Source of the DNA: CALVNN01 sp964393975
GTDB lineage: Bacteria; Bacillota; Clostridia; Christensenellales; UBA1242
Assembly (NCBI GenBank): GCA_964393975.1
Contig: CAYMVO010000002.1
Span: 23,580-87,579, forward strand
Direction of reading: 5' to 3'
DNA length: 64,000 nucleotides
Translations under genes and position numbers: made by a program
Shown: one piece after another, positions 1-8,654 of the stretch
Position numbering within the stretch: the stretch's first letter is position 1
How the letters are laid out: every line of letters starts with the position of its first letter
The notes under the pieces: generated by a model
Seen by the model: only the letters and a program-made list of their open reading frames with translations
Told to the model about the DNA's origin: nothing
The model's database searches: none

Positions 1-877
1 GTGTGTTAGCCTTACCACTCTTAAACTGCTCCATAGCAATCTTTCTCTCTTTTTGGTCCATATCACCGTGTAACACAATAGACCTAAAGCCATAATCTTT
101 TAGCATCTCATAAACGGTTTGAGTCATTTTCTTAGTGTTGCAAAAAACAATTTTTCTGTCTTTTGCATATTCGTTCATTAGCTCCATAAACGCTTTTTTC
201 TTGTCCTTTGCACCGACATAAACAAACGACTGTCGTACCCTCTCAATAGGTGAATTGCTTTTACCTATTTGAATATGCACCGCATTTTTTTGATACGCCA
301 AAGTGATTTTCTTAATATCCTCACTAAGTGTCGCACTAAACATAACTATTTGTGTATTTTTACTAACGCCCTTAAGTATCTTGTCAATATCAGGTTTAAA
401 CCCCATATTTAGCATTTCATCCGCCTCATCTAAAACGACCATTTTTAAATTCTTTAATCTTAGCGTTCTTCTCTCAATGTGGTCTATAAGTCTACCAGGT
501 GTGCCCACGACTATCTTTGCATTTTTCTTCACGAGTTTGATTTGTCTAACAAAATCGGAACCACCATATACAGGCACCACATTTGCGCCCTCTTTTGCCT
601 TTGCAATAGCTTTTATATCATCGTTTACTTGTATTGCTAACTCTCTAGTAGGACAAATCACTAGCACCTCAACACCTTTACTCTCGGTGTCTATCATCTC
701 TAGCGCCGGCAAACCAAACGCTAGCGTCTTACCCGAACCAGTCTCGCTACCAGCTAACACATCTTTCCCTTCTAGTATTACAGGGATAGCTTCGCTTTGT
801 ATCTTTGTAGGCTCTGTATAACCTCGCTCCTTTAGAGCAGTAACTATCCACTCGCTTAAATTATTCCATTCACGCAT
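1..877 (-). CDS. DEAD-box ATP-dependent RNA helicase (5' part, runs off left edge)
   Basis: Translating the minus strand from the ATG at 875-877 gives a DEAD-box helicase N-terminus. The Q-motif region (PTKIQSEAIP) is followed by Walker A GSETGSGKT, motif II LDEADEML, motif III FSATLSED and the start of the second RecA domain (LHGDMDQKER). About 292 codons are present; the C-terminal motifs V and VI and any accessory RNA-binding tail lie outside the window. Such enzymes unwind short RNA duplexes in ribosome assembly, mRNA decay or cold adaptation; which role applies cannot be told here. The start is supported by AGGAGAAAAG just upstream. The gene has its own promoter and a ~60-nt leader, so it is probably not co-transcribed with the LRR genes. 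Confidence 0.95.
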   Translation of the reverse strand, partial: MREWNNLSEWIVTALKERGYTEPTKIQSEAIPVILEGKDVLAGSETGSGKTLAFGLPALEMIDTESKGVEVLVICPTRELAIQVNDDIKAIAKAKEGANVVPVYGGSDFVRQIKLVKKNAKIVVGTPGRLIDHIERRTLRLKNLKMVVLDEADEMLNMGFKPDIDKILKGVSKNTQIVMFSATLSEDIKKITLAYQKNAVHIQIGKSNSPIERVRQSFVYVGAKDKKKAFMELMNEYAKDRKIVFCNTKKMTQTVYEMLKDYGFRSIVLHGDMDQKERKIAMEQFKSGKANT

Positions 878-945
878 TTTCTTTTCTCCTAAACTCAAAA
901 ATAGAGATCAAGACCAGAAAAGTCTCAACCTCTCGTACTATTTTT

Positions 946-974
946 AGTATATCAAATATCACCGTTAAAGTCAA
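946..974 (-). promoter_or_regulatory. Sigma-A-type promoter of the helicase gene
   Basis: On the minus strand TTGACT (969-974) is separated by 17 nt from TATACT (946-951). The predicted leader holds a partly paired element (GAGA...AGAC / GTCT...TCTC) ending in a short T run near 900, a weak attenuator candidate. The remainder of 975-1146 is AT-rich with nothing recognisable. Confidence 0.6.
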
Positions 975-1146
975 TAAGACAAAGCAATCATTTTGTTATA
1001 AATTTTTAATAAAACTTTTAAATTTATACTCATCAAATAAATTCATTCCAAAATTGCCATTTTAGCAACACAGCTTAAAATCAAGCAAAAACCTAACAAA
1101 ATACTGCACACCTTCCGCTTTTTGATAATATATTTTTAAAAATTTT

Positions 1147-2898
1147 TTATTTTGTCCTATCCTCATTTGTCATTTCATTAGACACGTCATCTATCCCAAA
1201 ACCTTTACCAACAGTTTTAAGGTCATCAAGAGTTAATTCTTTTTTCTTTTCATTATCTGTAGCTTTTAAAGAATCGAGCACCTTAGGGAATTCTTCAATC
1301 AATTTCTTAATATCGCTACGCTCATTCTCATCGCCTAGATGTTGCATTATCTCATCAATGTTACTCACTATAAATTGTGCAAGCTCCACATTTTTCTTAT
1401 CTTCCAAGGTAACGCCTAACGTTTTAAACAATTTTCCCTTTTCCTCTCTACCTGCAATGTTATTCATAACAAAGGAATGAACTAGATCATTTAGACTATG
1501 AGTCTTTGCTACCTCCACAGTTTTCTCACTTATCACTTTATCTATATAATCTTTGTCAACATCCGCTCCTATGTCTTTTTTGACTCTTGATTCAACATAT
1601 TTCCTTGCAAGCAAGCTCTTATACTTTTCATGCTCGCTAACTTTTTGCTCGTCCAATTCACCAGTCTTTGGATCTTCAAACCCAAAATAGCCTAGCGTCC
1701 TTAAAAAGCGCGTTAAATATCTACCTTGTCGCACTCTATCAACGCAAGCATTCTTCATATCTTCATATTGCTTTACATTTTTCTTGTCTAAAAACAGCCT
1801 TGCTTCCTTATCCCCGCACAATTCATTTACTACGCTAAAATCCATTTTTACACCTCTAGACTCTAGCGACCTGACCATGTGGTTCTTTCCAATACTTACA
1901 CCCTCATAAATGTTTCCATCACCTATGGTAAACTGTTTGCTTACTTCGCCCTTGCTATTGCATACTGAGACCTTCGTTCCTTCTTCAAACGCTTTATCAT
2001 AACTCACATGAGCATCCCAATTTGCTCTACTGCTAACTAATACTTCTTTCGCAACGACATAATCTATGCCTAAACGTTCAACCCCAGTGACATCTCTAAG
2101 ATCAATAGTATCTAATTTCACACTATATTGAAATATATCACGCATAGACTTAATGTTTGCGCCCCTAAAAGAGATGTTTTTTAATTTATCATCAAACGCA
2201 AGATTGCCTATTTCTATGATATTACAACCGTCAAAATTTGCATCTCGTAGCTTTGAATTAGAAAAAGCAAATTCTCCAACCACAAGTCCCTTAGTCTTTG
2301 GAAAAGTGATTTTTTCCAAACCAGTACCCTCAAAGCACCTCTCACCAATATACTCAAGTGACTCTAGCTTATCAAAGCCACTTACATTCTCCAAACTCCC
2401 ACAATAATAAAAACATTTATCTCCAATATAATGTAGTGACGGGCAATCTTCAACCCTGACCTCTTCTAACTTTTCATCATCACTAAACGCCTCTCTATCA
2501 ATGACTCCTAGATTAGTGCATCCTGTAAAATCTACAGTTCGAAGATTTTGGCAAGATCTAAATGCGCCCTTTCCCACATACGTCAAGTCCGTACAATCAG
2601 TTAGTCTAACAGTCTTTAAATTGTAACAAGTACTAAACGCATCATCTCCTATTTCTTCCAATTTTTGACAATTAGAAAAGTCCACCTCTACCAAATTCCT
2701 ACTATATTCAAACACACACTCATCGATATGCTCAAGATTGCTACCCTCTTCAAATGTAAGGAACGCAAACTCTCCACAATCATTTACAGTCAATGCGGCG
2801 TACTTATCTATACGTGTGACCTCTTTCGGTATACGTATTGTACCATTGACTACATCTTCCCTTCCTAATTTAAGCAATACACCATCTACGATCTTCAT
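1147..2898 (-). CDS. BspA-type leucine-rich repeat protein, paralog A (short form, lacks C-terminal NCCQ domain)
   Basis: 583 aa. Residues ~1-290 are BspA/TpLRR-type repeats of ~23 residues (consensus L-x2-I-G-x2-AF-x2-C-x2-L-x2-V-D-F). A helical middle region shared by the whole array follows, recognisable by FTIGDGN, GVKMDF, LGYFGFED and the HSLNDLV-x-SFVMNNIA block. The protein then ends soon after a TLDDLK segment, where the five longer paralogs carry another ~250 residues. No signal peptide or transmembrane segment is present, so it should be cytoplasmic, unlike classical secreted BspA proteins. ATG is preceded by AAAGGAGTG. The truncation may be a decayed end or a genuine short form. 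Function unknown; LRRs suggest protein binding. Confidence 0.85.
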   Translation of the reverse strand: MKIVDGVLLKLGREDVVNGTIRIPKEVTRIDKYAALTVNDCGEFAFLTFEEGSNLEHIDECVFEYSRNLVEVDFSNCQKLEEIGDDAFSTCYNLKTVRLTDCTDLTYVGKGAFRSCQNLRTVDFTGCTNLGVIDREAFSDDEKLEEVRVEDCPSLHYIGDKCFYYCGSLENVSGFDKLESLEYIGERCFEGTGLEKITFPKTKGLVVGEFAFSNSKLRDANFDGCNIIEIGNLAFDDKLKNISFRGANIKSMRDIFQYSVKLDTIDLRDVTGVERLGIDYVVAKEVLVSSRANWDAHVSYDKAFEEGTKVSVCNSKGEVSKQFTIGDGNIYEGVSIGKNHMVRSLESRGVKMDFSVVNELCGDKEARLFLDKKNVKQYEDMKNACVDRVRQGRYLTRFLRTLGYFGFEDPKTGELDEQKVSEHEKYKSLLARKYVESRVKKDIGADVDKDYIDKVISEKTVEVAKTHSLNDLVHSFVMNNIAGREEKGKLFKTLGVTLEDKKNVELAQFIVSNIDEIMQHLGDENERSDIKKLIEEFPKVLDSLKATDNEKKKELTLDDLKTVGKGFGIDDVSNEMTNEDRTK

Positions 2899-2994
2899 AA
2901 TATCTTCACTCCTTTCATCTTGCTACTTACCCGCATTTACTAAGACTTAACTAAATCTCATAAATAAAATTGATTTTTTAACCTTGCTACTTTT

Positions 2995-3023
2995 ATTGTA
3001 ACATAATCATCAAAAAATATCAA
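2995..3023 (-). promoter_or_regulatory. Array-type promoter of LRR paralog A
   Basis: Minus strand TTGATA (3018-3023), 17-nt spacer, TACAAT (2995-3000). The spacer between genes closely matches the one before paralog B, including the ~80-nt leader. Confidence 0.65.
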
Positions 3024-3056
3024 TATGTATTTTTATATTGTTTATTTTTTCTTAAA

Positions 3057-5624
3057 TTAACACATTTCCATTTCACTAGTCATATCGTTTTGTTTACTAT
3101 GGTCTTTATACACTCTTTTGCCGTCTTTGTATACTATATATTGTCCACTCTTCAAGATATCTGTATAGACGTCTTCCTCTATACCATCTCTCATCATAGT
3201 AAAAGGACAATCTATCAATTTAGCCATTTCGGTTACTCTTTCATAGTTAGCACTCAAACTTTCAAGGTCTGTGCGAGATTTACCTATAATGACGTTTTTG
3301 ACCTCATATCCATTTTCGTTCATTGTCCTAAATGCGTTATCGCAAAATCTTTGGATGCACTCTTTGACCTCGTCCCCTTTTCCCTTATTTACAATATTAT
3401 ACATAACCTCAGGGACTTCAATATTATCTATTGCGACCGTTTGCGTCTTAGAATCATACCATATCCACCCTTGCGCTAGGATCTTATTACCTTTATTTAT
3501 CGTCATAAATGTACTATTTACATTAGTTGCACCAATAATCACACAATCTTGACCTGCACCGCCGTATTTTTGACAACAATTCGTTATATCACCTAGCACT
3601 AGTCCTAGCGGATCACCTTTTTCAAGGACTTTGTATGTTATCAAGTCAGCGTTACGCTCATCTGATAAATCTTTACCTATAGCGACCTCATCTTCGCACA
3701 CTTTTAGCACTTGCTCGTCCTTTACCGCTCTTCCTTCTTTAAGTAATTCACTTAAAAAATCAAACCCGCGTTGGTTAACGTGCATCTTAGAACAATACTC
3801 CGCAAGCTCTTTATTTTCTTCTGTGATACCTTTATATTGCGCGCTATCTCTAAAATCATTAATAGTCAATCTATTCTTATCAGACCTTGTTATGACTTTC
3901 TTATTTGAAGAAGTGAGTACCTTAGAAAAATTTTTGAATATAGCGTCAAATCCCACAGGTCTCTCAGTATAAAACTCTTCATATTCGCCCTTAGTATTGA
4001 CACTATAGCGACCACTAATTCTATACTCCATCCAATTTTTACCAACGACTGTTTTATCCATTATCTCATCAAAGTTTGAGACTATAAATTGTGCGAGTTC
4101 AACATTTTTATTTCTTGACCACCTGACACACTCTAGCGCATCAAACAAATTACTTTTGTACTCACTGCTTGCAATGTTATTTATCACAAAAGAGTACACC
4201 AAATCATTTAGGCTATGAGTCCTCGCTACCTCCATAGATTTCTCATTGACGATTTTATCTATGTAACCTTTATTGATATCCGCTCTTATGTCTTTTTTGA
4301 TTTTTGATTGAACAAAATTTCTCGCAAGCAATCTCTTGTATTCGCTAACTTTTTGATAATCTACACTCCCAGTCTTTGTATCTTCAAACCCAAAATAACC
4401 TAGCGACCTTATAAACTTCACCAAATTTTCATTGTGTCGTCCTTCGCCACAACAAGCACGCATCATATCTTCGTATTGTTTTATATTTTTACTATCTAAA
4501 AACAAATCTGCTTCTCTATCGCTATATAAACCATTTAAAGCGCGAAAATCCATTTTTACACCTCTCGCTTCTAATTGCGTAACCAAACGATTTATACCCA
4601 TTTTCACACCTTCATAAGCGTTTCCATCACCAATAGTAAATCGTTTACTCACTTCACCTTTACTATTGTATACTGAGATTTTCGTCCCTTTAAAAAACAC
4701 ATCTTTATAACTTTTAGAATCAAGCCAATTTGCCCTATTACTGACTAGTACCTCTTTCGCTTGCATACAGCTCCACTCAAAGCGCCTAACACCATTGACA
4801 CCTCTTAGGTCAATAGTCTCCAAACTATCACAAAATAGAAACGAGCGGTCAGCCAAAAACAAGATTTTGGCACCGTTAAAAGATAAATCTTTCAAATTCT
4901 CACACCATTCAAACACATTTCCGCATATTTCAGCAATATAACAGTCTTCGCCTATTACTCGCTCCAAATTTTTACAGCAAAAGAACGCGTTTCCGAGAAT
5001 ATGAATACCCGCTTCTTCAGTCTTTGGAAAAGTGATTTCTTTCAAACCAGTAAACGCAAAACTCCTATCCCCTATCACATTTAGCGACTTTAGCTCACTA
5101 AAGCCACTCACCTCCTCTAGCTCTCTACAGTCCATAAAACATTGTGTCCCAATCTCCGCTAACGACTCGCAATAGTCAAGTTTTATGCTTTTTAGTTTTT
5201 CACAACCACTAAACGCGCTATTACCAAGCTGTCTTAATCTATGACAATCTGTTAGATCTACTTCTTCCAAGTTTTTACAACCGTTAAACGCATTAGTCCC
5301 TATAAAAGTCAAACTTTCACAGTTAGATAAATCAATGCTCTTTAGTTCTCCGCAATTTTTAAACGCGTTTCCTTCTACCCCTTGCAAATTTTTACAATTA
5401 GAAAGATCTACGCTTTCTAGCTGTGAAGATCCGCAAAACATCCAGTAGTCTATATTATCAATAAGGCTCCCCTCTTCAAATGTAAGTGATTTGAATTTTT
5501 CACTTTTCCTTATATTGGCTGTAGCGTCCCTACTAAAGTATTTTACCTCCTTAGGTATGCGTAATTCGCCATTAACCAAATCACTCTCTTCTATGCTGTA
5601 TAATACACCATCTTCGATTATCAT
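3057..5624 (-). CDS. BspA-type LRR protein with C-terminal NCCQ domain, paralog B
   Basis: 855 aa, no signal peptide. An N-terminal cap (MIIEDGVLYSIEESDLVNG) leads into BspA/TpLRR repeats to about residue 300. The helical middle domain follows (FTIGDGNAYEGV, LGYFGFED, HSLNDLVYSFVINNIAS, FAQFIVSNFDEIM). The C-terminal ~200 residues contain YKVLEKGDPLGLVLGDITNCCQ (NCCQ at about 682-685), then GGAG-x2-C, GWIWYD and AIDNIEVPEV. I do not recognise the C-terminal domain as a named family. Its pattern of one strand-rich block ending in DNIEV followed by a helix is loosely GNAT-like, but that is inference. It has about two fewer LRR units than paralogs C-E. ATG follows AAAGGAGTAATAAGG. Confidence 0.88.
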   Translation of the reverse strand: MIIEDGVLYSIEESDLVNGELRIPKEVKYFSRDATANIRKSEKFKSLTFEEGSLIDNIDYWMFCGSSQLESVDLSNCKNLQGVEGNAFKNCGELKSIDLSNCESLTFIGTNAFNGCKNLEEVDLTDCHRLRQLGNSAFSGCEKLKSIKLDYCESLAEIGTQCFMDCRELEEVSGFSELKSLNVIGDRSFAFTGLKEITFPKTEEAGIHILGNAFFCCKNLERVIGEDCYIAEICGNVFEWCENLKDLSFNGAKILFLADRSFLFCDSLETIDLRGVNGVRRFEWSCMQAKEVLVSNRANWLDSKSYKDVFFKGTKISVYNSKGEVSKRFTIGDGNAYEGVKMGINRLVTQLEARGVKMDFRALNGLYSDREADLFLDSKNIKQYEDMMRACCGEGRHNENLVKFIRSLGYFGFEDTKTGSVDYQKVSEYKRLLARNFVQSKIKKDIRADINKGYIDKIVNEKSMEVARTHSLNDLVYSFVINNIASSEYKSNLFDALECVRWSRNKNVELAQFIVSNFDEIMDKTVVGKNWMEYRISGRYSVNTKGEYEEFYTERPVGFDAIFKNFSKVLTSSNKKVITRSDKNRLTINDFRDSAQYKGITEENKELAEYCSKMHVNQRGFDFLSELLKEGRAVKDEQVLKVCEDEVAIGKDLSDERNADLITYKVLEKGDPLGLVLGDITNCCQKYGGAGQDCVIIGATNVNSTFMTINKGNKILAQGWIWYDSKTQTVAIDNIEVPEVMYNIVNKGKGDEVKECIQRFCDNAFRTMNENGYEVKNVIIGKSRTDLESLSANYERVTEMAKLIDCPFTMMRDGIEEDVYTDILKSGQYIVYKDGKRVYKDHSKQNDMTSEMEMC

Positions 5625-5722
5625 ATAACCTTATTACTCCTTTCATCTTGCTACTTAACCGCATTTACTAAGACTTAACTAAATCACATAAATAAAATTG
5701 ATTTTTTTAACCTTGTTTTTTT

Positions 5723-5751
5723 ATTGTAACATAATTATCAAAAAATATCAA
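5723..5751 (-). promoter_or_regulatory. Array-type promoter of LRR paralog B
   Basis: Minus strand TTGATA (5746-5751), 17-nt spacer, TACAAT (5723-5728); near-identical to the promoter of paralog A. Confidence 0.65.
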
Positions 5752-5781
5752 TATACGCTTTTGCTAACACCCGCTATAATG

Positions 5782-8499
5782 TTAGCATCTTTCAAACTCA
5801 TCATCCATATTACTTTCGTTGCTAAGGTCTTTATACACTCTTTGACCGTCTTTGTATACTACAAATTGTCCACTTTTTGTGACATCTGAATAAATCTTTT
5901 CCTCTGTCCCATCGCTATGTTTTTCACGGAAAGGGCAACTTATCATTTCATTCTGATTGTCTTCTAGCACATAATTTTCATTTAAGCTATCAATAACATC
6001 TGTATGATCTGCACCAATTATAACATTTTTGACTTCATATCCATTTTCGTTCATTGTCTTAAATGCGTTGTCGCAAAATCTTTGGATGCACTCTTTGACC
6101 TCATCCTTTTTTTCCCTATTTACAATATGCCTCAAAACCTCAGGGACTTCAATATTATCTATTGCGACCGTTTGCGTCTTAGGATCGTACCATATCCACC
6201 CTTGCGCTAGAATCTTATTACCCTTATTTATCGTCATAAACGAACTATTCACATCGGTCGCACCAATAACCATACATTTTTCACCTGCACCACCGTATTT
6301 TTGGCAACAATTCGTTAGATTGCCTAGTACTAGTCCTAGCGGATCACCTTTTTCAAGGACTTTGTATGTTATCAAGTCAGCGTTACGTTTGTCCGATAAA
6401 TCTTTACCGCTAGCGACCTCATCTTCACGCACTTTTAACACTTGCTTATCTCTTGCTGCCATGCCTTTTTCAAGTAAATCACTTAAATACTCAAATCCAT
6501 ATTGGTTAAGTCGCACCTTAGAACAATATTCTGCAAGTTCTTTATTTTCTTCTGTGACATTTACATACTGCGCACCATCTAAAAAATCGTCAAGAGTAAA
6601 TCTATTTTTATCAGACCTTGTTACTATTTTTTTGTTTGAAGAAAAGTATCTTTCTTGAAATTTGTCAAATAAAACATCAAAGTGTAGATCTTCTTTAGAA
6701 TAAAATTCGCTATAATCATCGGTCACTTCATTTTTTCTAATTCTATGTTTTTTCCAATCTTTACCTACGACAGTCTTATTCATTACCTCATCAAAATTTA
6801 GCACCAAAAACTGCGCAAAATCAATATCTTTTTTGTCAGTCCACCTGACACAGTATAAAGCTTCAAATAAATCTTCCTTATGCTCACTACTTGCAATATT
6901 ATTCATAACGAAAGAGTACACCAAATCATTTAGACTATGAGTCCTTGCTACCTTCATAACTTTTTCATTGATAATTTTATCTATGTAACCTTTATTGATG
7001 TCCGCTCTTATGTCTTTTTTGATTTTTGATTGAACCAAGTTTCTCGCAAGTAGTTTCTTGTATTCGCCGACTTTTTGATAATCTACCTTACCAGTCGCGC
7101 AATCTTCAAAACCAAAATAACCTAGTTTTCTTAAAAACTCAATAAAATTTTCACCTGCGCTAAGAAGGTAAAGATTTCCCAAACAACCTTGCTTCATATC
7201 ACCATATTGTTCTATGTTTTTCTTATCTAAAAACAACTCAACCTCTTTTTCACTACGCAAGTTGTTTACATTTGCAAAGTCCATTTTTACACCTTTCGCC
7301 TCTAATAATCGCACTAAAAAACTCGCTCCGATTCGCACGTCCTCATAAAGATTTTTACCGCCAATAGTAAACTGCTTACTCACTTCGCCTTTATTGTTGC
7401 ATATTGAGATTTGTGTCCCGCTAGAAAATGCTTCGAAAAATTTTCTATTAGCTTTCCAATTTGTACCACCACTAAGTAATACATTTTTTGCATAAATCTT
7501 ATCAAAGTCAAAAACCTCAACACCAGTAACATTTCTAAGGTCGATAGTGTCTAATGGACTAAGGTCCATATCGCAAAACTTCATTATACTTGAGCCTTTA
7601 CAAGAAAAATGCTCCAAACTATCACAATGTGCAAATGCCTTCGGATTTATGCTATAAATGTCACAATCTTCCAATCGCACCGACTTCAGCTCTTTACATC
7701 CTATAAATGCGTTTGAACCAACAATAAACTGTATCTCTTTACCTTTCGTCTTTGGAAAAGTGATTTCTTCCAAACCAGAGTTTTCAAAGCAACTCGTACC
7801 AATATATGAAAAACCTAATTTATCAAAACCATTTAATCTTTTTAGACTTTTACAATTATAAAAACATTTTGCTTCAAAATCTTCAAGCGACTCGCAATTA
7901 TTCATGTCAACACTTACGAGTTTACCACATCCATAAAATGTGTTTTCTTTAAACGCACTCAATTCTCTACAATTATTAAAGTCAACCCATTCCAAGCTCG
8001 AACACCCCTCAAACACACTCTCACCGAGCGTTTTTAAGTGCTCACAACCAGAAAAATTAGCACTTATCAAGCCCGCACAGCCAAAAAACGCCTCACCTTC
8101 TACTTGTTCAAAATGACTGCATCTAGAAAAATCTACCTTTTTCAACTTATCACAATCTTTAAATGACGCAAACCCAACATACTCCAAGCATTCGCAACCA
8201 GAAAAATTCACCTCTTCCAAGCTACCACATCCTCTGAACGATACAGCTCCTATATCCTTTAAAGCTTTACAATTAGAAAAGTCTATTTTCTCCAAATATG
8301 ATGAATTTATAAACGCCCAATCACCTATTTTCTTTAGCTGACTACCCTCTTCAAATGTAAGCGCTTTAAAATTTTCACTAAAACGTATTTTTTGAGGTAC
8401 TGAATAACTCTCAATAGATGTTACCTCCTTAGGTATTCGCAACTCGCCATTAACTATATCGCTCTCTTCAACACTACATACGCCATCTTCAATTATCAT
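5782..8499 (-). CDS. BspA-type LRR protein with C-terminal NCCQ domain, paralog C
   Basis: 905 aa from the ATG at 8497-8499. A longer frame begins at 8526, but AAAGGAGTAATAAGG lies just before 8499 and the N-terminus MIIEDGV matches the paralogs, so the shorter start is chosen. LRRs run to about residue 345, with two to three units more than paralog B. The helical middle domain (LGYFGFED, HSLNDLVYSFVMNNIASS, FAQFLVLNFDEVM) and the C-terminal NCCQ domain (LGNLTNCCQKYGGAGEKC, GWIWYDPKT, AIDNIEVPEV) follow. No signal peptide or transmembrane segment. Long DNA blocks, such as the one encoding YKVLEKGDPLGLVLG, are near identical to those in neighbours. This indicates recent tandem duplication or gene conversion. 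Confidence 0.87.
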   Translation of the reverse strand: MIIEDGVCSVEESDIVNGELRIPKEVTSIESYSVPQKIRFSENFKALTFEEGSQLKKIGDWAFINSSYLEKIDFSNCKALKDIGAVSFRGCGSLEEVNFSGCECLEYVGFASFKDCDKLKKVDFSRCSHFEQVEGEAFFGCAGLISANFSGCEHLKTLGESVFEGCSSLEWVDFNNCRELSAFKENTFYGCGKLVSVDMNNCESLEDFEAKCFYNCKSLKRLNGFDKLGFSYIGTSCFENSGLEEITFPKTKGKEIQFIVGSNAFIGCKELKSVRLEDCDIYSINPKAFAHCDSLEHFSCKGSSIMKFCDMDLSPLDTIDLRNVTGVEVFDFDKIYAKNVLLSGGTNWKANRKFFEAFSSGTQISICNNKGEVSKQFTIGGKNLYEDVRIGASFLVRLLEAKGVKMDFANVNNLRSEKEVELFLDKKNIEQYGDMKQGCLGNLYLLSAGENFIEFLRKLGYFGFEDCATGKVDYQKVGEYKKLLARNLVQSKIKKDIRADINKGYIDKIINEKVMKVARTHSLNDLVYSFVMNNIASSEHKEDLFEALYCVRWTDKKDIDFAQFLVLNFDEVMNKTVVGKDWKKHRIRKNEVTDDYSEFYSKEDLHFDVLFDKFQERYFSSNKKIVTRSDKNRFTLDDFLDGAQYVNVTEENKELAEYCSKVRLNQYGFEYLSDLLEKGMAARDKQVLKVREDEVASGKDLSDKRNADLITYKVLEKGDPLGLVLGNLTNCCQKYGGAGEKCMVIGATDVNSSFMTINKGNKILAQGWIWYDPKTQTVAIDNIEVPEVLRHIVNREKKDEVKECIQRFCDNAFKTMNENGYEVKNVIIGADHTDVIDSLNENYVLEDNQNEMISCPFREKHSDGTEEKIYSDVTKSGQFVVYKDGQRVYKDLSNESNMDDEFERC

Positions 8500-8597
8500 A
8501 ACCTTATTACTCCTTTTATCTAACAACTACTTGTCGTATTTACTGCGTGACTCATAAACCACCTAAATAAAGCTCGACTCATAGTGTTATCAATTTT

Positions 8598-8626
8598 ATT
8601 ATATCATACCTTCCAAAAAACATCAA
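8598..8626 (-). promoter_or_regulatory. Array-type promoter of LRR paralog C
   Basis: Minus strand TTGATG (8621-8626), 17-nt spacer, TATAAT (8598-8603). Confidence 0.65.
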
Positions 8627-8654
8627 TGTACATTTTTGATTTAGATCCAATCTT

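Noticed and set aside
303..821. Long plus-strand open frame
   Set aside because: It is the antisense shadow of the DEAD-box helicase, whose motifs lie on the minus strand.
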